From NCBI GenBank assembly GCA_024235255.1, contig JACKMT010000001.1, positions 310,001-374,000 on the forward strand: DNA of 64,000 nucleotides, in the 5' to 3' direction. Below, in pieces: positions 18,605 through 26,634 of the stretch (position 1 is the stretch's first letter; every line of letters starts with the position of its first letter). Origin of the DNA: Chromatiaceae bacterium. Lineage in GTDB: Bacteria > Pseudomonadota > Gammaproteobacteria > Chromatiales > Chromatiaceae. A model generated the notes under the pieces. That model was not told where the DNA came from. It saw only the letters and a list, made by a program, of their open reading frames with translations, and searched no databases. The position numbers and the translations under genes were made by a program.

Positions 18605-19620
18605 AGCTGAAAGAGCACAGGCTGAAGCTGCAGGCGGCGCCGCTGCTGAAGCAGTCGATGACTACCGGTCAGACCATGCGCGATGTGCTGCTGGCGCTGC
18701 TGCCGGCCACCCTCGCGGGTCTTTGGTATTTCGGGCTGGGCGCGCTGCTGGTGCTGATTGCCAGCATTGCCGGTGCCATGTTGACCGAGTGGCTCTTCTC
18801 CCCCGCCGAGAGCCGTATGCAGCGGTTGAGCGATAACACCGCGCTGCTCACCGGGCTGCTGCTCGGCCTGACGCTGCCTCCGGCGCTGCCATTGTGGATG
18901 GCTTTTATCGGCGGCGCGGCCTCGATCGGGCTGGGCAAATTGATCTGGGGCGGCATGGGACAGAACCTGTTCAATCCGGCGCTGGTCGGCCGCGCGTTCC
19001 TGCTCGCTACCTTCCCGATCGCCATGACCACCTGGAGCCCGCAGTCGGGGCCGACAGAGTTTTTTCAGATCTATGCAAGCAATCTGGCTGCGCCGTTCAT
19101 GCAGTCAGTGTATGACGGCATCAGCGCCGCCACACCGCTCGGGTTGATGAAGTTCGAACAGCAGTCGACCGGCCTCTGGGCGCTGGTCAGCGGCAACACT
19201 TCAGGCTGCATCGGCGAGACCAGCGGATTGTTGTTGCTGCTGGGGGGCCTCTATCTGCTGCTGCGCCGCGACCTGGACTGGCGCATTCCGGCCGGTATTC
19301 TCGGTACGGTCGCACTCTTCTCGACCACGCTCTATATCGTTGATTCCACCCATTATCCCGGCCCGCTCTTCTCCGTCTTCTCCGGCGGCCTGCTGCTCGG
19401 CGCGATATTCATGGCGACCGACCCGGTCACCTCGCCATTGACGCCAAGGGGCACCTGGATATTTGCCGTGGGCATAGGCGTACTGGTGGTGTTGATCCGC
19501 GCTTACGGCGGTTTTCCGGAAGGGGTCATGTACGCGATTCTGCTGATGAATGCGGCCACGCCGTTGATTGACCGTTATACCCAGCCGCGTGTGTTTGGCA
19601 AGGGGATCAAGAACCCATGA
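18601..19620 (+). CDS. rnfD: Rnf complex subunit D
   Basis: An integral membrane subunit of 339 residues with about nine or ten hydrophobic helices, homologous to NqrB. The covalent FMN-attachment threonine is kept as Thr178 in the ISAATPL motif, where E. coli RnfD has SGAT. QNLFNPALVGRAFL in the middle and ATDPVTSPLTPRG near the end are family signatures. It is thought to carry electrons through flavin near the ion-conducting path of the complex. The start at 18601 overlaps the rnfC stop by four bases and the stop overlaps rnfG in the same way, implying translational coupling. Confidence 0.95.
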   Translation: MKLKEHRLKLQAAPLLKQSMTTGQTMRDVLLALLPATLAGLWYFGLGALLVLIASIAGAMLTEWLFSPAESRMQRLSDNTALLTGLLLGLTLPPALPLWMAFIGGAASIGLGKLIWGGMGQNLFNPALVGRAFLLATFPIAMTTWSPQSGPTEFFQIYASNLAAPFMQSVYDGISAATPLGLMKFEQQSTGLWALVSGNTSGCIGETSGLLLLLGGLYLLLRRDLDWRIPAGILGTVALFSTTLYIVDSTHYPGPLFSVFSGGLLLGAIFMATDPVTSPLTPRGTWIFAVGIGVLVVLIRAYGGFPEGVMYAILLMNAATPLIDRYTQPRVFGKGIKNP

Positions 19621-20273
19621 GCAGCAGCCAGAACATCAACGTCGGCAAGCGTGATCTGGGGTCGGCGAAGTTGGTCACAACACTCAGCTTCGCCGGTCTG
19701 CTCTCCGGTCTGATCATCGTGCTGGCATATGAATCGACGCTACCGACGATCACCGCACATAAAGCAATGGTGATGAAGGAGGCGGTATTCAAGGTGCTGC
19801 CCGGTGTCAATCGAATGCAGCGCCTGGTCTATAGAAATGGCATGCTGGCCGCTTCCGAACAGGTGCGCAAGGACGATGAGGTGATTTTCAGTGGCTACGA
19901 CGCTTCCGGCCGGCTGGTCGGGTATGCGATTGCCGGTGCCGGCCCCGGCTTCCAGGATACCATCCGTCTGCTCTATGGATATATTCCTGAGACGCGGGAG
20001 ATCACCGGCATGGAGATTCTGGAGAGCCGCGAAACCCCCGGGCTTGGCGACAAGATCTACAAGGATCCGGCTTTCGTCGCGAACTTCGATTCACTTTCCA
20101 TCGATCCGGAGATCCGTGCCGTGAAGAAGGGCAAGCGTTCGGCAGCCAATGAGATCGATGCGATCACCGGTGCCACCATCTCGTCGAAAGCGGTGGTACG
20201 CATCATCAACGAGGCCAATCGGCTCTGGCTACTACGGATCGAGCAGGCTGTAAAGCCGGAGGGGAAAGGATAA
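19617..20273 (+). CDS. rnfG: Rnf complex subunit G
   Basis: A 218-residue membrane-anchored flavoprotein. One N-terminal helix (about 20-42) places the FMN_bind domain outside the cytoplasmic membrane. The covalent-FMN motif is DAITGATISS, with the attachment Thr in the TGAT core, preceded by the RETPGLGDKI block. It passes electrons between RnfC/D flavins and the membrane subunits during ion translocation. The gene lies between rnfD (ATGA overlap) and rnfE (3-base gap). Flavin transfer to this Thr requires ApbE, for which no gene is seen in the window. Confidence 0.95.
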   Translation: MSSSQNINVGKRDLGSAKLVTTLSFAGLLSGLIIVLAYESTLPTITAHKAMVMKEAVFKVLPGVNRMQRLVYRNGMLAASEQVRKDDEVIFSGYDASGRLVGYAIAGAGPGFQDTIRLLYGYIPETREITGMEILESRETPGLGDKIYKDPAFVANFDSLSIDPEIRAVKKGKRSAANEIDAITGATISSKAVVRIINEANRLWLLRIEQAVKPEGKG

Positions 20274-20276
20274 GCC

Positions 20277-20927
20277 ATGGCAAAGCGTAAAGAGGATCTG
20301 CAGCAGGAGTTCATCAAGGGACTCTGGCGCGACAATCCGGTGTTCGTTCAGGTGCTCGGCATGTGCCCTATGCTGGCGGTCACCAATAGCGCGGTTAATG
20401 CACTGGCGATGGGAGCCGCCACCTTCTTCGTATTGGTCGGCTCGAGTTTCCTGGTCTCATCGCTGCGCCGCTGGATACCAAAGCAGGTGCGCATCTCCAC
20501 CTACATTATTATCATCGCCACCTTTGTCACGGTGACCGATTTCACGCTCGAAGCGCTGGTACCGAAGATCCACAAGGAGCTAGGCGCGTTCATTCCGTTG
20601 ATCGTTGTCAACTGCATGATTCTCGGCCGGCAGGAGGCTTTCGCCTCCAGAAATTCGGTGCGCATGGCGGTGATGGACGCGCTGGGTATGGCCGCTGGTT
20701 TTCTGTTCGCGCTGCTGTCGCTGGGTGCGGTGCGCGAGATACTCGGCGAAGGGAAACTGTTTGGAGTATCGCTGTTCGGCCCAAATTTTGAACCCTGGGT
20801 AATCATGATTCTGCCGCCAGGAGGATTCCTCACGCTGGGTCTGATACTGCTCTTTTTCAGCTGGATCAAACAGCGCAAACAGCGGCTCGAACAGCGGCTG
20901 GCACAGCTGGAGAGTGAAGCGCGATGA
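20277..20927 (+). CDS. rnfE: Rnf complex subunit E
   Basis: An integral membrane subunit of 216 residues with about six helices, homologous to NqrD. The LGMCPMLAVTNSAVNA block and the VVNCMILGRQEAFAS block carry the two conserved cysteines that, with the matching pair in RnfA, hold the intramembrane [2Fe-2S] cluster in Rnf/NQR structures. The C-terminal tail is cytoplasmic and highly charged (IKQRKQRLEQRLAQLE). The ATG at 20277 follows rnfG closely and the stop overlaps the rnfA start in ATGA. Confidence 0.95.
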   Translation: MAKRKEDLQQEFIKGLWRDNPVFVQVLGMCPMLAVTNSAVNALAMGAATFFVLVGSSFLVSSLRRWIPKQVRISTYIIIIATFVTVTDFTLEALVPKIHKELGAFIPLIVVNCMILGRQEAFASRNSVRMAVMDALGMAAGFLFALLSLGAVREILGEGKLFGVSLFGPNFEPWVIMILPPGGFLTLGLILLFFSWIKQRKQRLEQRLAQLESEAR

Positions 20928-21502
20928 ACGAGCTGCTATGGATCTTCGTCAGCGCGCTACTGATCAACAATTTTGTGCTCTCCTATTTTCTCGGTCTGTG
21001 CCCATTCCTGGGCGTCTCCGGCCGTCTCGATACCGCGTTCCGGCTGGGGCTGGCCACCATCTTTGTGATGCTGATCACCGCGTTGTGCAGCTGGTTTCTG
21101 AACACCTATGTATTGATTTACGCGCCTTACCTGCGACTGATCAGTTTCATCGTCGTGATCGCCAGCACCGTGCAGTTCATCGAGATGGTGATCAAGAAAC
21201 TGAGCCCGGCACTGTTCAAGGCGCTGGGCATATTTCTGCCGCTGATTACCACCAATTGCGCTATCCTGGGACTCGCCATTTTTGCCACCAACCGGGGCTA
21301 CGGGCTGGTTGAGGGGCTGGTGTTTGCCTTAGGCGCCGGAGCGGGCTTTACACTGGCGCTCGTTTTAATGGCGGGTATACGTGAGGAGGTGGAATTGTCC
21401 GACGTACCCGTGCTGCTCCGCGGAACCGCGATGAACCTGATTATCGCAGGCATACTCTCAATGGCTTTCATGGGTTTCGCAGGTTTGTTCAGTTCGACCT
21501 GA
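20924..21502 (+). CDS. rnfA: Rnf complex subunit A
   Basis: An integral membrane subunit of 192 residues with six helices, homologous to NqrE and antiparallel to RnfE. NNFVLSYFLGLCPFLGVS near the N-terminus and TTNCAILGLAIF in the middle give the two Cys ligands for the shared [2Fe-2S] cluster. The gene order here, B-X-C-D-G-E-A with A last, differs from the ABCDGE order of E. coli and Rhodobacter. A small Cys-rich membrane peptide gene follows after 25 bases. Confidence 0.95.
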   Translation: MNELLWIFVSALLINNFVLSYFLGLCPFLGVSGRLDTAFRLGLATIFVMLITALCSWFLNTYVLIYAPYLRLISFIVVIASTVQFIEMVIKKLSPALFKALGIFLPLITTNCAILGLAIFATNRGYGLVEGLVFALGAGAGFTLALVLMAGIREEVELSDVPVLLRGTAMNLIIAGILSMAFMGFAGLFSST

Positions 21503-21527
21503 ATCGAACTATACTGATTGTAAAACA

Positions 21528-21686
21528 ATGCTCACTTATCTGATCGCCATTCTGGGACTGGGAACGCTCTGCGGCGTGTGGGTGCTTTTACAACACTCGC
21601 TTGGACGGCTCGACCCAGAGCCAGATGATGAACCGGCGCCGACTCGATGTAGCGGGTGCAGCGGTTGCAGCTCAGATCAGAGGTGA
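21528..21686 (+). CDS. Small membrane peptide with C-terminal Cys motif (NqrM-like layout)
   Basis: A 52-residue open frame directly after rnfA. It starts MLTYLIAILGLGTLCGVWVL, a single membrane helix, and ends in an acidic linker and CSGCSGCSSDQR. One helix followed by a compact Cys cluster is the layout of NqrM, the small protein needed to mature the [2Fe-2S] site of Na+-NQR, which is homologous to the RnfA/E site. No sequence identity to NqrM is claimed. The ribosome-binding site is weak, so translation may be coupled to rnfA. Its position as the last gene of the operon is the main support; the gene is otherwise unproven. Confidence 0.62.
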   Translation: MLTYLIAILGLGTLCGVWVLLQHSLGRLDPEPDDEPAPTRCSGCSGCSSDQR

Positions 21687-21937
21687 AAATCCGTTCACTC
21701 GATCGCAACGGTTTTCTGATAAAAACCCGCACAGCGCTTCCGAGTCGAGTAATTATGTCCCATACTATGCCGCAATAGTTCCTGCCGACTTTGGATACCC
21801 AACGATCAGGATTCGGGAATCCGCTTTTTGGTTTTGGCGGTAGTATTTCTGTCAGACTACCGTCTGGCGGAAATAAACAGCTATCCATAACAGCTCCTCG
21901 ACGAGGACTTTCGTAAAAAACCTAATTGAGAAAATAC

Positions 21938-23185
21938 ATGGCAAAAAAAACCAAATCCACCCCGCAGAAATCCCTCGGTCGCAAATGGGGCGGATCGCTC
22001 GATCAAAACTTGGCAGCCAACCAACGGTTCTCGGCGGACACAGACACTAAAAAGGTCAATCTCGGTGTCGGGACGAATGTCGGTTCTGACGGCAAACCCT
22101 GGAACCAAGCCAGCGCTTTCCCCGCCTCCCTGCTCCAATTGGTGAACAGTATCGGGAACGTCTGCGGCAGCTATAACCCGGCCAAGGATATGCAGCAGGC
22201 CGCAGCCGAGTTCGTGCTGGGCCAGCAGTTGAAACTCCCGTCAGATATCTGGAAGCGGTGCGTTACCAGCTTCACGGCAGGCGGTGGATCTGGTGCGGTT
22301 GGGCGGGCAATTGATTTTGTCACCGCTCAACATCGGACGATCCGGCAGCTTAATTTACAGCAGTACGCATGGGTCGGTTACGACTCCATTGCGTACAACC
22401 GTGGACTGGACACAGGGTCAATACCCATTGATCTGTCTAAACTGCCACGCAAGGGTTTGGCTGTGCTGCAGACTGTTCACAACGGGAGCGGGTTACTCGT
22501 GCCCACCAAAAACTGGGGACGGGCGAGCAGGATTTTTGCAGATCGCGACCAGCCGGTGGTATTGGATATACCCTACACAGGATTTGACCATGCCGGACAC
22601 GCTTACGAGGAGGCATTACACCGGTCGGCTGAGCCACTACTGGCGCTTGTTGAAGCAGGTGCACCGGTCGTGGTCGGGTATGGTCCGACCAAAGTATTCA
22701 ATACCTTCAATTATCGCCCCGGCGGCGCGACCGTGGTGATCTGCCGCACCGAGAAAGAGGCTTTGCACGCCCAAAATCGGATGATCTCAAATGCTCGCGG
22801 CGGTACGGGTTTTATCGACATCGCCACCTACGCGCTGATGAAAGCGATGGCGGAAAACCCGGAAGGACTCAAATCCGATCACTCCACGATTTTGCAGCGC
22901 CTGCATCAGGCTGAGCTGGATTGGGCAATGCACGCTGCCGGCACGCCGCTGGCCAATTTTTTCGACTCTCGCTACGGCGGTCTCTTCCGCATCCTGCCGG
23001 TACAGCCCGGTACGGTTGAGGCGTTGGCTGAACAGCATATTCATGTCGTGTACGTCGACGAGCGGTTGATTCGGATCAACATCATGGGGTTGCCCCACAG
23101 TGACCGGACGGAAGAGATCGTGCGGGCGGTGTCAAGCCGCTGCACTGATGAGTTGCCAAAAGCGCTGCGTCCGTTCGTTGCCTAA
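21938..23185 (+). CDS. Class I aminotransferase (aspartate/aromatic type)
   Basis: A PLP-dependent aminotransferase of 415 residues, fold type I. It resembles the aspartate/tyrosine aminotransferase group: VNLGVGTNVGSDGKPW near the N-terminus, the SFTAGGGSGAVGRAIDF cofactor block, and the PLP-binding Lys in YGPTKVFNTFNYRPGG. The Arg that binds the substrate carboxylate is plausibly in the C-terminal RLIRINIMGLP block. It would move amino groups between 2-oxoglutarate/glutamate and a keto acid such as oxaloacetate, both rTCA intermediates; substrate choice is inference. The ATG at 21938 is used; an in-frame TTG at 21926 is a poorer start. It lies between the rnf operon and frdABCD, which faces it. 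Confidence 0.88.
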   Translation: MAKKTKSTPQKSLGRKWGGSLDQNLAANQRFSADTDTKKVNLGVGTNVGSDGKPWNQASAFPASLLQLVNSIGNVCGSYNPAKDMQQAAAEFVLGQQLKLPSDIWKRCVTSFTAGGGSGAVGRAIDFVTAQHRTIRQLNLQQYAWVGYDSIAYNRGLDTGSIPIDLSKLPRKGLAVLQTVHNGSGLLVPTKNWGRASRIFADRDQPVVLDIPYTGFDHAGHAYEEALHRSAEPLLALVEAGAPVVVGYGPTKVFNTFNYRPGGATVVICRTEKEALHAQNRMISNARGGTGFIDIATYALMKAMAENPEGLKSDHSTILQRLHQAELDWAMHAAGTPLANFFDSRYGGLFRILPVQPGTVEALAEQHIHVVYVDERLIRINIMGLPHSDRTEEIVRAVSSRCTDELPKALRPFVA

Positions 23186-23288
23186 GTGATTCACCGGTTT
23201 ATCGAACAGACATCTGTTTTCCGGAGAGCCAGACGCTGTAGTTGGCTCACTAGTCCGGCGAATCTGCTGTAAACTTAACGAGCCGGAT

Positions 23289-23314
23289 ATCCACACCCCC
23301 CCGGGGGTGTGGAT
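23289..23314. terminator. Palindrome between converging genes, probable bidirectional terminator
   Basis: A 12-base perfect stem, ATCCACACCCCC (23289-23300) and its complement (23303-23314), with a 2-base centre. It lies 104 bases after the aminotransferase stop and 8 bases after the frdD stop on the other strand. There is no long T-run on either side, so termination strength is uncertain. Confidence 0.5.
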
Positions 23315-23321
23315 GCTAAAT

Positions 23322-23690
23322 TCAGAAGCCCAGGCCCAACAATACGACCACTGAAATTACTGTGGCAACGAAAGCCGAGCCATAGCAAATCAGTTTTGCG
23401 CCAACACCGGCATGAATGCCAACTTCATGCAGAGAGTGGAATATACGGTGCGCGGCAAACCAGAGAAACAGGGCGATCACCGCCAAGATAAAACCTTTGC
23501 CGATGAAGTTCTGCGCAAAAGCCAGCATCTTTGGGTAGCTCATCGCATCTGCCGGGAGTATAAATCCGAATGGCACTGCGATCCCGGTGATAAAAACCAA
23601 TGCCGGTCCGAATAGCGCCGACAACATTCCGCCCGCCCCAAACAGGCTCCAAAAGATCGGGGCATTTGAACGCTTCAATCCAGGTTTCAT
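23322..23690 (-). CDS. frdD: Fumarate reductase membrane subunit D
   Basis: A 122-residue membrane anchor with three helices (about 12-36, 60-82 and 95-120), matching FrdD of the E. coli-type quinol:fumarate reductase in length, the SNAPIFWSLFGAGGML start and the LFLWFAAHRIFHSLHE block. With FrdC it holds FrdAB on the inner membrane and forms the quinol site. It is the last gene of frdABCD, 4 bases after frdC. Separate C and D anchors of this kind carry no haem b, unlike the one-subunit FrdC of Wolinella or SdhCD. Confidence 0.9.
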   Translation of the reverse strand: MKPGLKRSNAPIFWSLFGAGGMLSALFGPALVFITGIAVPFGFILPADAMSYPKMLAFAQNFIGKGFILAVIALFLWFAAHRIFHSLHEVGIHAGVGAKLICYGSAFVATVISVVVLLGLGF

Positions 23691-23694
23691 GCTG

Positions 23695-24093
23695 TCAGCC
23701 TCCTAACCAGAAAACCAGAGCAAACATAACAAGGCTGGCACCTAGAGCTGCTAGTAGCCCGCTGCCGGTAATAACACCAGGCCCGACCTTCTTGCCGCCA
23801 ACGATAATCGGCGGCATGGTGATCGGCATGATCTTGAACCAAGTGTAGGTGTGGTACAGGATAGCGACCAGGAAGAGCAGGTGAATGATGAGTGAGAAGG
23901 GACTACTCAATGCCTCCAACCAGCCGTTCCAGGCAGCTTCTCCCTGACCCAGTCGAACCAAACCCACCAGCAGGACGAAAGCGTAGCCAGCAACAAACAG
24001 GGCGGTGCTTTCGTGAATCATGTACTCGACAAAATAGGGGTTCTTCTTCCACCAACCCTCCATCGGTCGGACATAGGGTCGACGCTTGCTCAT
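23695..24093 (-). CDS. frdC: Fumarate reductase membrane subunit C
   Basis: A 132-residue membrane anchor with three helices. It opens with the family signature RRPYVRPMEGWWKKNPYFVEYM and continues with LLFLVAILYHTYTWFKIMP, both typical of E. coli-like FrdC. It forms the quinol-binding pocket with FrdD, so its partner quinone (menaquinol or rhodoquinol) matters for which way the enzyme runs. The start overlaps the frdB stop in ATGA. Confidence 0.92.
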   Translation of the reverse strand: MSKRRPYVRPMEGWWKKNPYFVEYMIHESTALFVAGYAFVLLVGLVRLGQGEAAWNGWLEALSSPFSLIIHLLFLVAILYHTYTWFKIMPITMPPIIVGGKKVGPGVITGSGLLAALGASLVMFALVFWLGG

Positions 24094-24845
24094 TTGGAAC
24101 CCCCTTTTGGAGATAGAAATCGCAGAAAGTAATCCCTCGCTGCATTAGTCTTATTGATATTGACGGCGTTGGCCGGATCAACATGTTTCGGACAGACCTC
24201 CGAGCAGTAACCAACCGCACTGCAGTGGAAGACACCCTCTTCGGAAGCAACCAGCTCCATCCGTTCCGCAGCGGCACCATCGCGTGAGTCCATGTTGTAG
24301 CGATGCAGCAATGCAATAGCGCCCGGACCAATGAAATCAGGGTTGAGTCCAAATTGCGGACATGCAGCGTAGCACAGCGTGCAGTTGATGCAGGAGGTGA
24401 ACTGGATGTAGTCACTAAACTGTTTGGGTGACTGGAGATATTCACCCTGTTCGAGCGAACGCGGCTCCTTTGGAATGATATAGGGCTGAATGCTTTCGAG
24501 TTTCTCGATGAAACCACTCAAATCGACCACCAGATCCTTTTCGATCGGGAAGTGGTGCATGGCTTCAAGACGGATCCGGTTCGGGTAGTAGTCGCGCAGG
24601 AAAGTCTCGCATGACAGCTTAGGGATGCCATTGATCATCATCCCGCAACTTCCGCAGATTGCCATGCGGCACGACCAGCGGAAGGTCAGCGAACCGTCGA
24701 AATTGTCCTTGATGTACTGTGCGCCCTGCAAAACCGACATGTCGTCGGAAAACGGGACTTTGTAAACTTCCAGATGAGGCTCCCGGTCGCTCTCCGGGTT
24801 ATAGCGCAGAACCTCGATTTCTATGATTTTCAGGTTCTCAGTCAT
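24090..24845 (-). CDS. frdB: Fumarate reductase iron-sulfur subunit
   Basis: The Fe-S electron-transfer subunit, 251 residues. It carries the plant-ferredoxin-like [2Fe-2S] motif CRMAICGSCGMMIN with a distal Cys in KLSC, then CINCTLCYAACP and CSAVGYCSEVCP for the [4Fe-4S] and [3Fe-4S] clusters. It passes electrons from the quinol site in FrdCD to the FrdA flavin. The ATG at 24845 is chosen over 24887 because AGGAAAGAG precedes it and the protein then starts at the expected length; it overlaps the frdA end by 8 bases. Confidence 0.95.
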   Translation of the reverse strand: MTENLKIIEIEVLRYNPESDREPHLEVYKVPFSDDMSVLQGAQYIKDNFDGSLTFRWSCRMAICGSCGMMINGIPKLSCETFLRDYYPNRIRLEAMHHFPIEKDLVVDLSGFIEKLESIQPYIIPKEPRSLEQGEYLQSPKQFSDYIQFTSCINCTLCYAACPQFGLNPDFIGPGAIALLHRYNMDSRDGAAAERMELVASEEGVFHCSAVGYCSEVCPKHVDPANAVNINKTNAARDYFLRFLSPKGGSK

Positions 24846-26634
24846 GGGACTCTTTCCTTTCCTGGTCAGCTTTTTCACCTGCGGCACCGTATACCCGCGC
24901 GGCCGGCTGAGACTTTGTGATCTTCACATCACCCAAAGCGATACGCGGGGTACTGCCGGCGACATAGTACGCCTCGGAATGTTTCAGAAAGTTCACATCG
25001 TCACGCTGTTCGAAGCCGTCGAGTCGTTGATGTGCGCCGCGTGATTCTTTACGGTTGATCGCCGAATGCGCCATGGAGAGCGCCACATCGAGCTGATAGT
25101 CCAGCTCTATCGCGGTAAGCCAATCGCTATTCCAGACGCTGGACTTGTCATCGATATTGATGTGCTTGAAACGTTCACGCAGCTCCGCGAGCTTATCGCA
25201 AGTGGCTTGCATGCTCTTTTCGACGCGATAAATGCCGCAGCCCTCTTCCATGGTCTGTGCCATCTCCTTACGTATTACCGAGATCTTCTCAGTTCCGCCT
25301 GTTTTGGTTTTAAGTGCTGTCACACGTTGCTCGACAGCCTGTGCCTGTTTGAGCAGGCTTGCCGATGAGCTTCCGGCAGTGGCGGTTTCTGCGTTTCTGG
25401 CGGCATTGACACCCGCCACCTTACCGAAGACCAGCAGTTCCGTGAGCGAGTTGGAACCCAGACGATTGGCGCCGTGCAGGCCGACACTGGCACATTCGCC
25501 AATCGCGTAAAGACCCTTGAGCGATGCCGCGCAGTTGCCGTCGACCTTGATGCCGCCCATGGTGTAGTGCACCCCGGGGCGAACCGGAATCGGTTCTTTG
25601 GCGGGGTCTATTCCCATGAATGTTTGCGCCATTTCGTAGATCAGCGGCAGACGCTCGTGCAGATAGGCTGCGCCGAGATGACGCAGGTCAAGATGTACAA
25701 CCGACCCAAGCGACGGATGCTCGATGGTTCGGCCATTTTGTTGCTCAAAGAAGAATGCCTGGCTGAGGCGGTCGCGCGGACCGAGCTCCATGTATTTGTT
25801 CTTCGGCTTCTCCTGCACCGGTCCAAGGCCGTAATCCTGCAGGTAACGGTAACCGTCTTTGTTCACCAGGATGCCGCCTTCTCCGCGACAGGCTTCGGTG
25901 AACAGCAGGCCGGTAACCGGCATGCAGGTCGGGTGATATTGCACAAACTCCATATCACGCAACGCAACGCCATGACGATAGGCCAGCGCCATGCCATCGC
26001 CGGTAACAATGCCACCGAGCGTGCTTTCGCGGAAGACACGTCCAGCCCCGCCCGTCGCAATAATCACTGACTTGGCTTCGATCAATCTGAACTCGCCCGT
26101 CGACGTCTCGATGACCACGACGCCCAGACACCGGCCATCCTCTTCGACCAGATCAACGCAAAAGTGCTCATCAAAGCGCGTTATTGATGGATACTTGATC
26201 GAGGTCTGGAACAAGGTATGCAGAATATGGAACCCGGACTTGTCAGCTGCAAACCAAGTGCGTTCGATCTTCATGCCGCCAAAGGCACGAACATTCACAT
26301 GACCATCTTCTGTACGGCTCCACGGGCAACCCCAATGCTCAAGCTGAGTCAGTTCCACGGGGGCCTGGGATACGAAGTATTCGACAACATCCTGTTCGCA
26401 CAACCAGTCGCCCCCGCCCACCGTGTCGTGGAAGTGGTACTCAAGACTGTCAGTCGGTTTCTTTACGCCTGCGGCGCCCCCTTCAGCGGCCACCGTGTGG
26501 CTACGCATTGGGTATACCTTTGAGATTAAAGCAACTTTTAAACTGGGATTACTCTCCGCGACGGCTATGGCTGCTCGCAGCCCTGCCCCTCCTGCCCCGA
26601 TGATGGCAACATCGGTTTTTATTGTTTCCATCAA
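24838..26634 (-). CDS. frdA: Fumarate reductase flavoprotein subunit
   Basis: The catalytic flavoprotein, 598 residues. GAGGAGLRAA near the N-terminus binds FAD, and His46 in RSHTVAAEGG is the covalent FAD attachment. The fumarate/succinate site blocks QYHPT, EACRGEGG, and GVHYTMGGI with later HGANRLGSNSL are all present. It is classed as fumarate reductase because the operon encodes E. coli-type FrdC and FrdD, although A subunits of Frd and Sdh are close relatives. Fumarate reduction to succinate is an essential rTCA step. It is the first gene of frdABCD, divergent from rquA across a 697-base gap. Confidence 0.94.
   Translation of the reverse strand: MMETIKTDVAIIGAGGAGLRAAIAVAESNPSLKVALISKVYPMRSHTVAAEGGAAGVKKPTDSLEYHFHDTVGGGDWLCEQDVVEYFVSQAPVELTQLEHWGCPWSRTEDGHVNVRAFGGMKIERTWFAADKSGFHILHTLFQTSIKYPSITRFDEHFCVDLVEEDGRCLGVVVIETSTGEFRLIEAKSVIIATGGAGRVFRESTLGGIVTGDGMALAYRHGVALRDMEFVQYHPTCMPVTGLLFTEACRGEGGILVNKDGYRYLQDYGLGPVQEKPKNKYMELGPRDRLSQAFFFEQQNGRTIEHPSLGSVVHLDLRHLGAAYLHERLPLIYEMAQTFMGIDPAKEPIPVRPGVHYTMGGIKVDGNCAASLKGLYAIGECASVGLHGANRLGSNSLTELLVFGKVAGVNAARNAETATAGSSSASLLKQAQAVEQRVTALKTKTGGTEKISVIRKEMAQTMEEGCGIYRVEKSMQATCDKLAELRERFKHINIDDKSSVWNSDWLTAIELDYQLDVALSMAHSAINRKESRGAHQRLDGFEQRDDVNFLKHSEAYYVAGSTPRIALGDVKITKSQPAARVYGAAGEKADQERKESHD

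Noticed and set aside
24838..26634. Reading the operon as succinate dehydrogenase
   Set aside because: The two small anchors match E. coli-type FrdC and FrdD in length and motifs, not SdhC/SdhD, which carry haem b.
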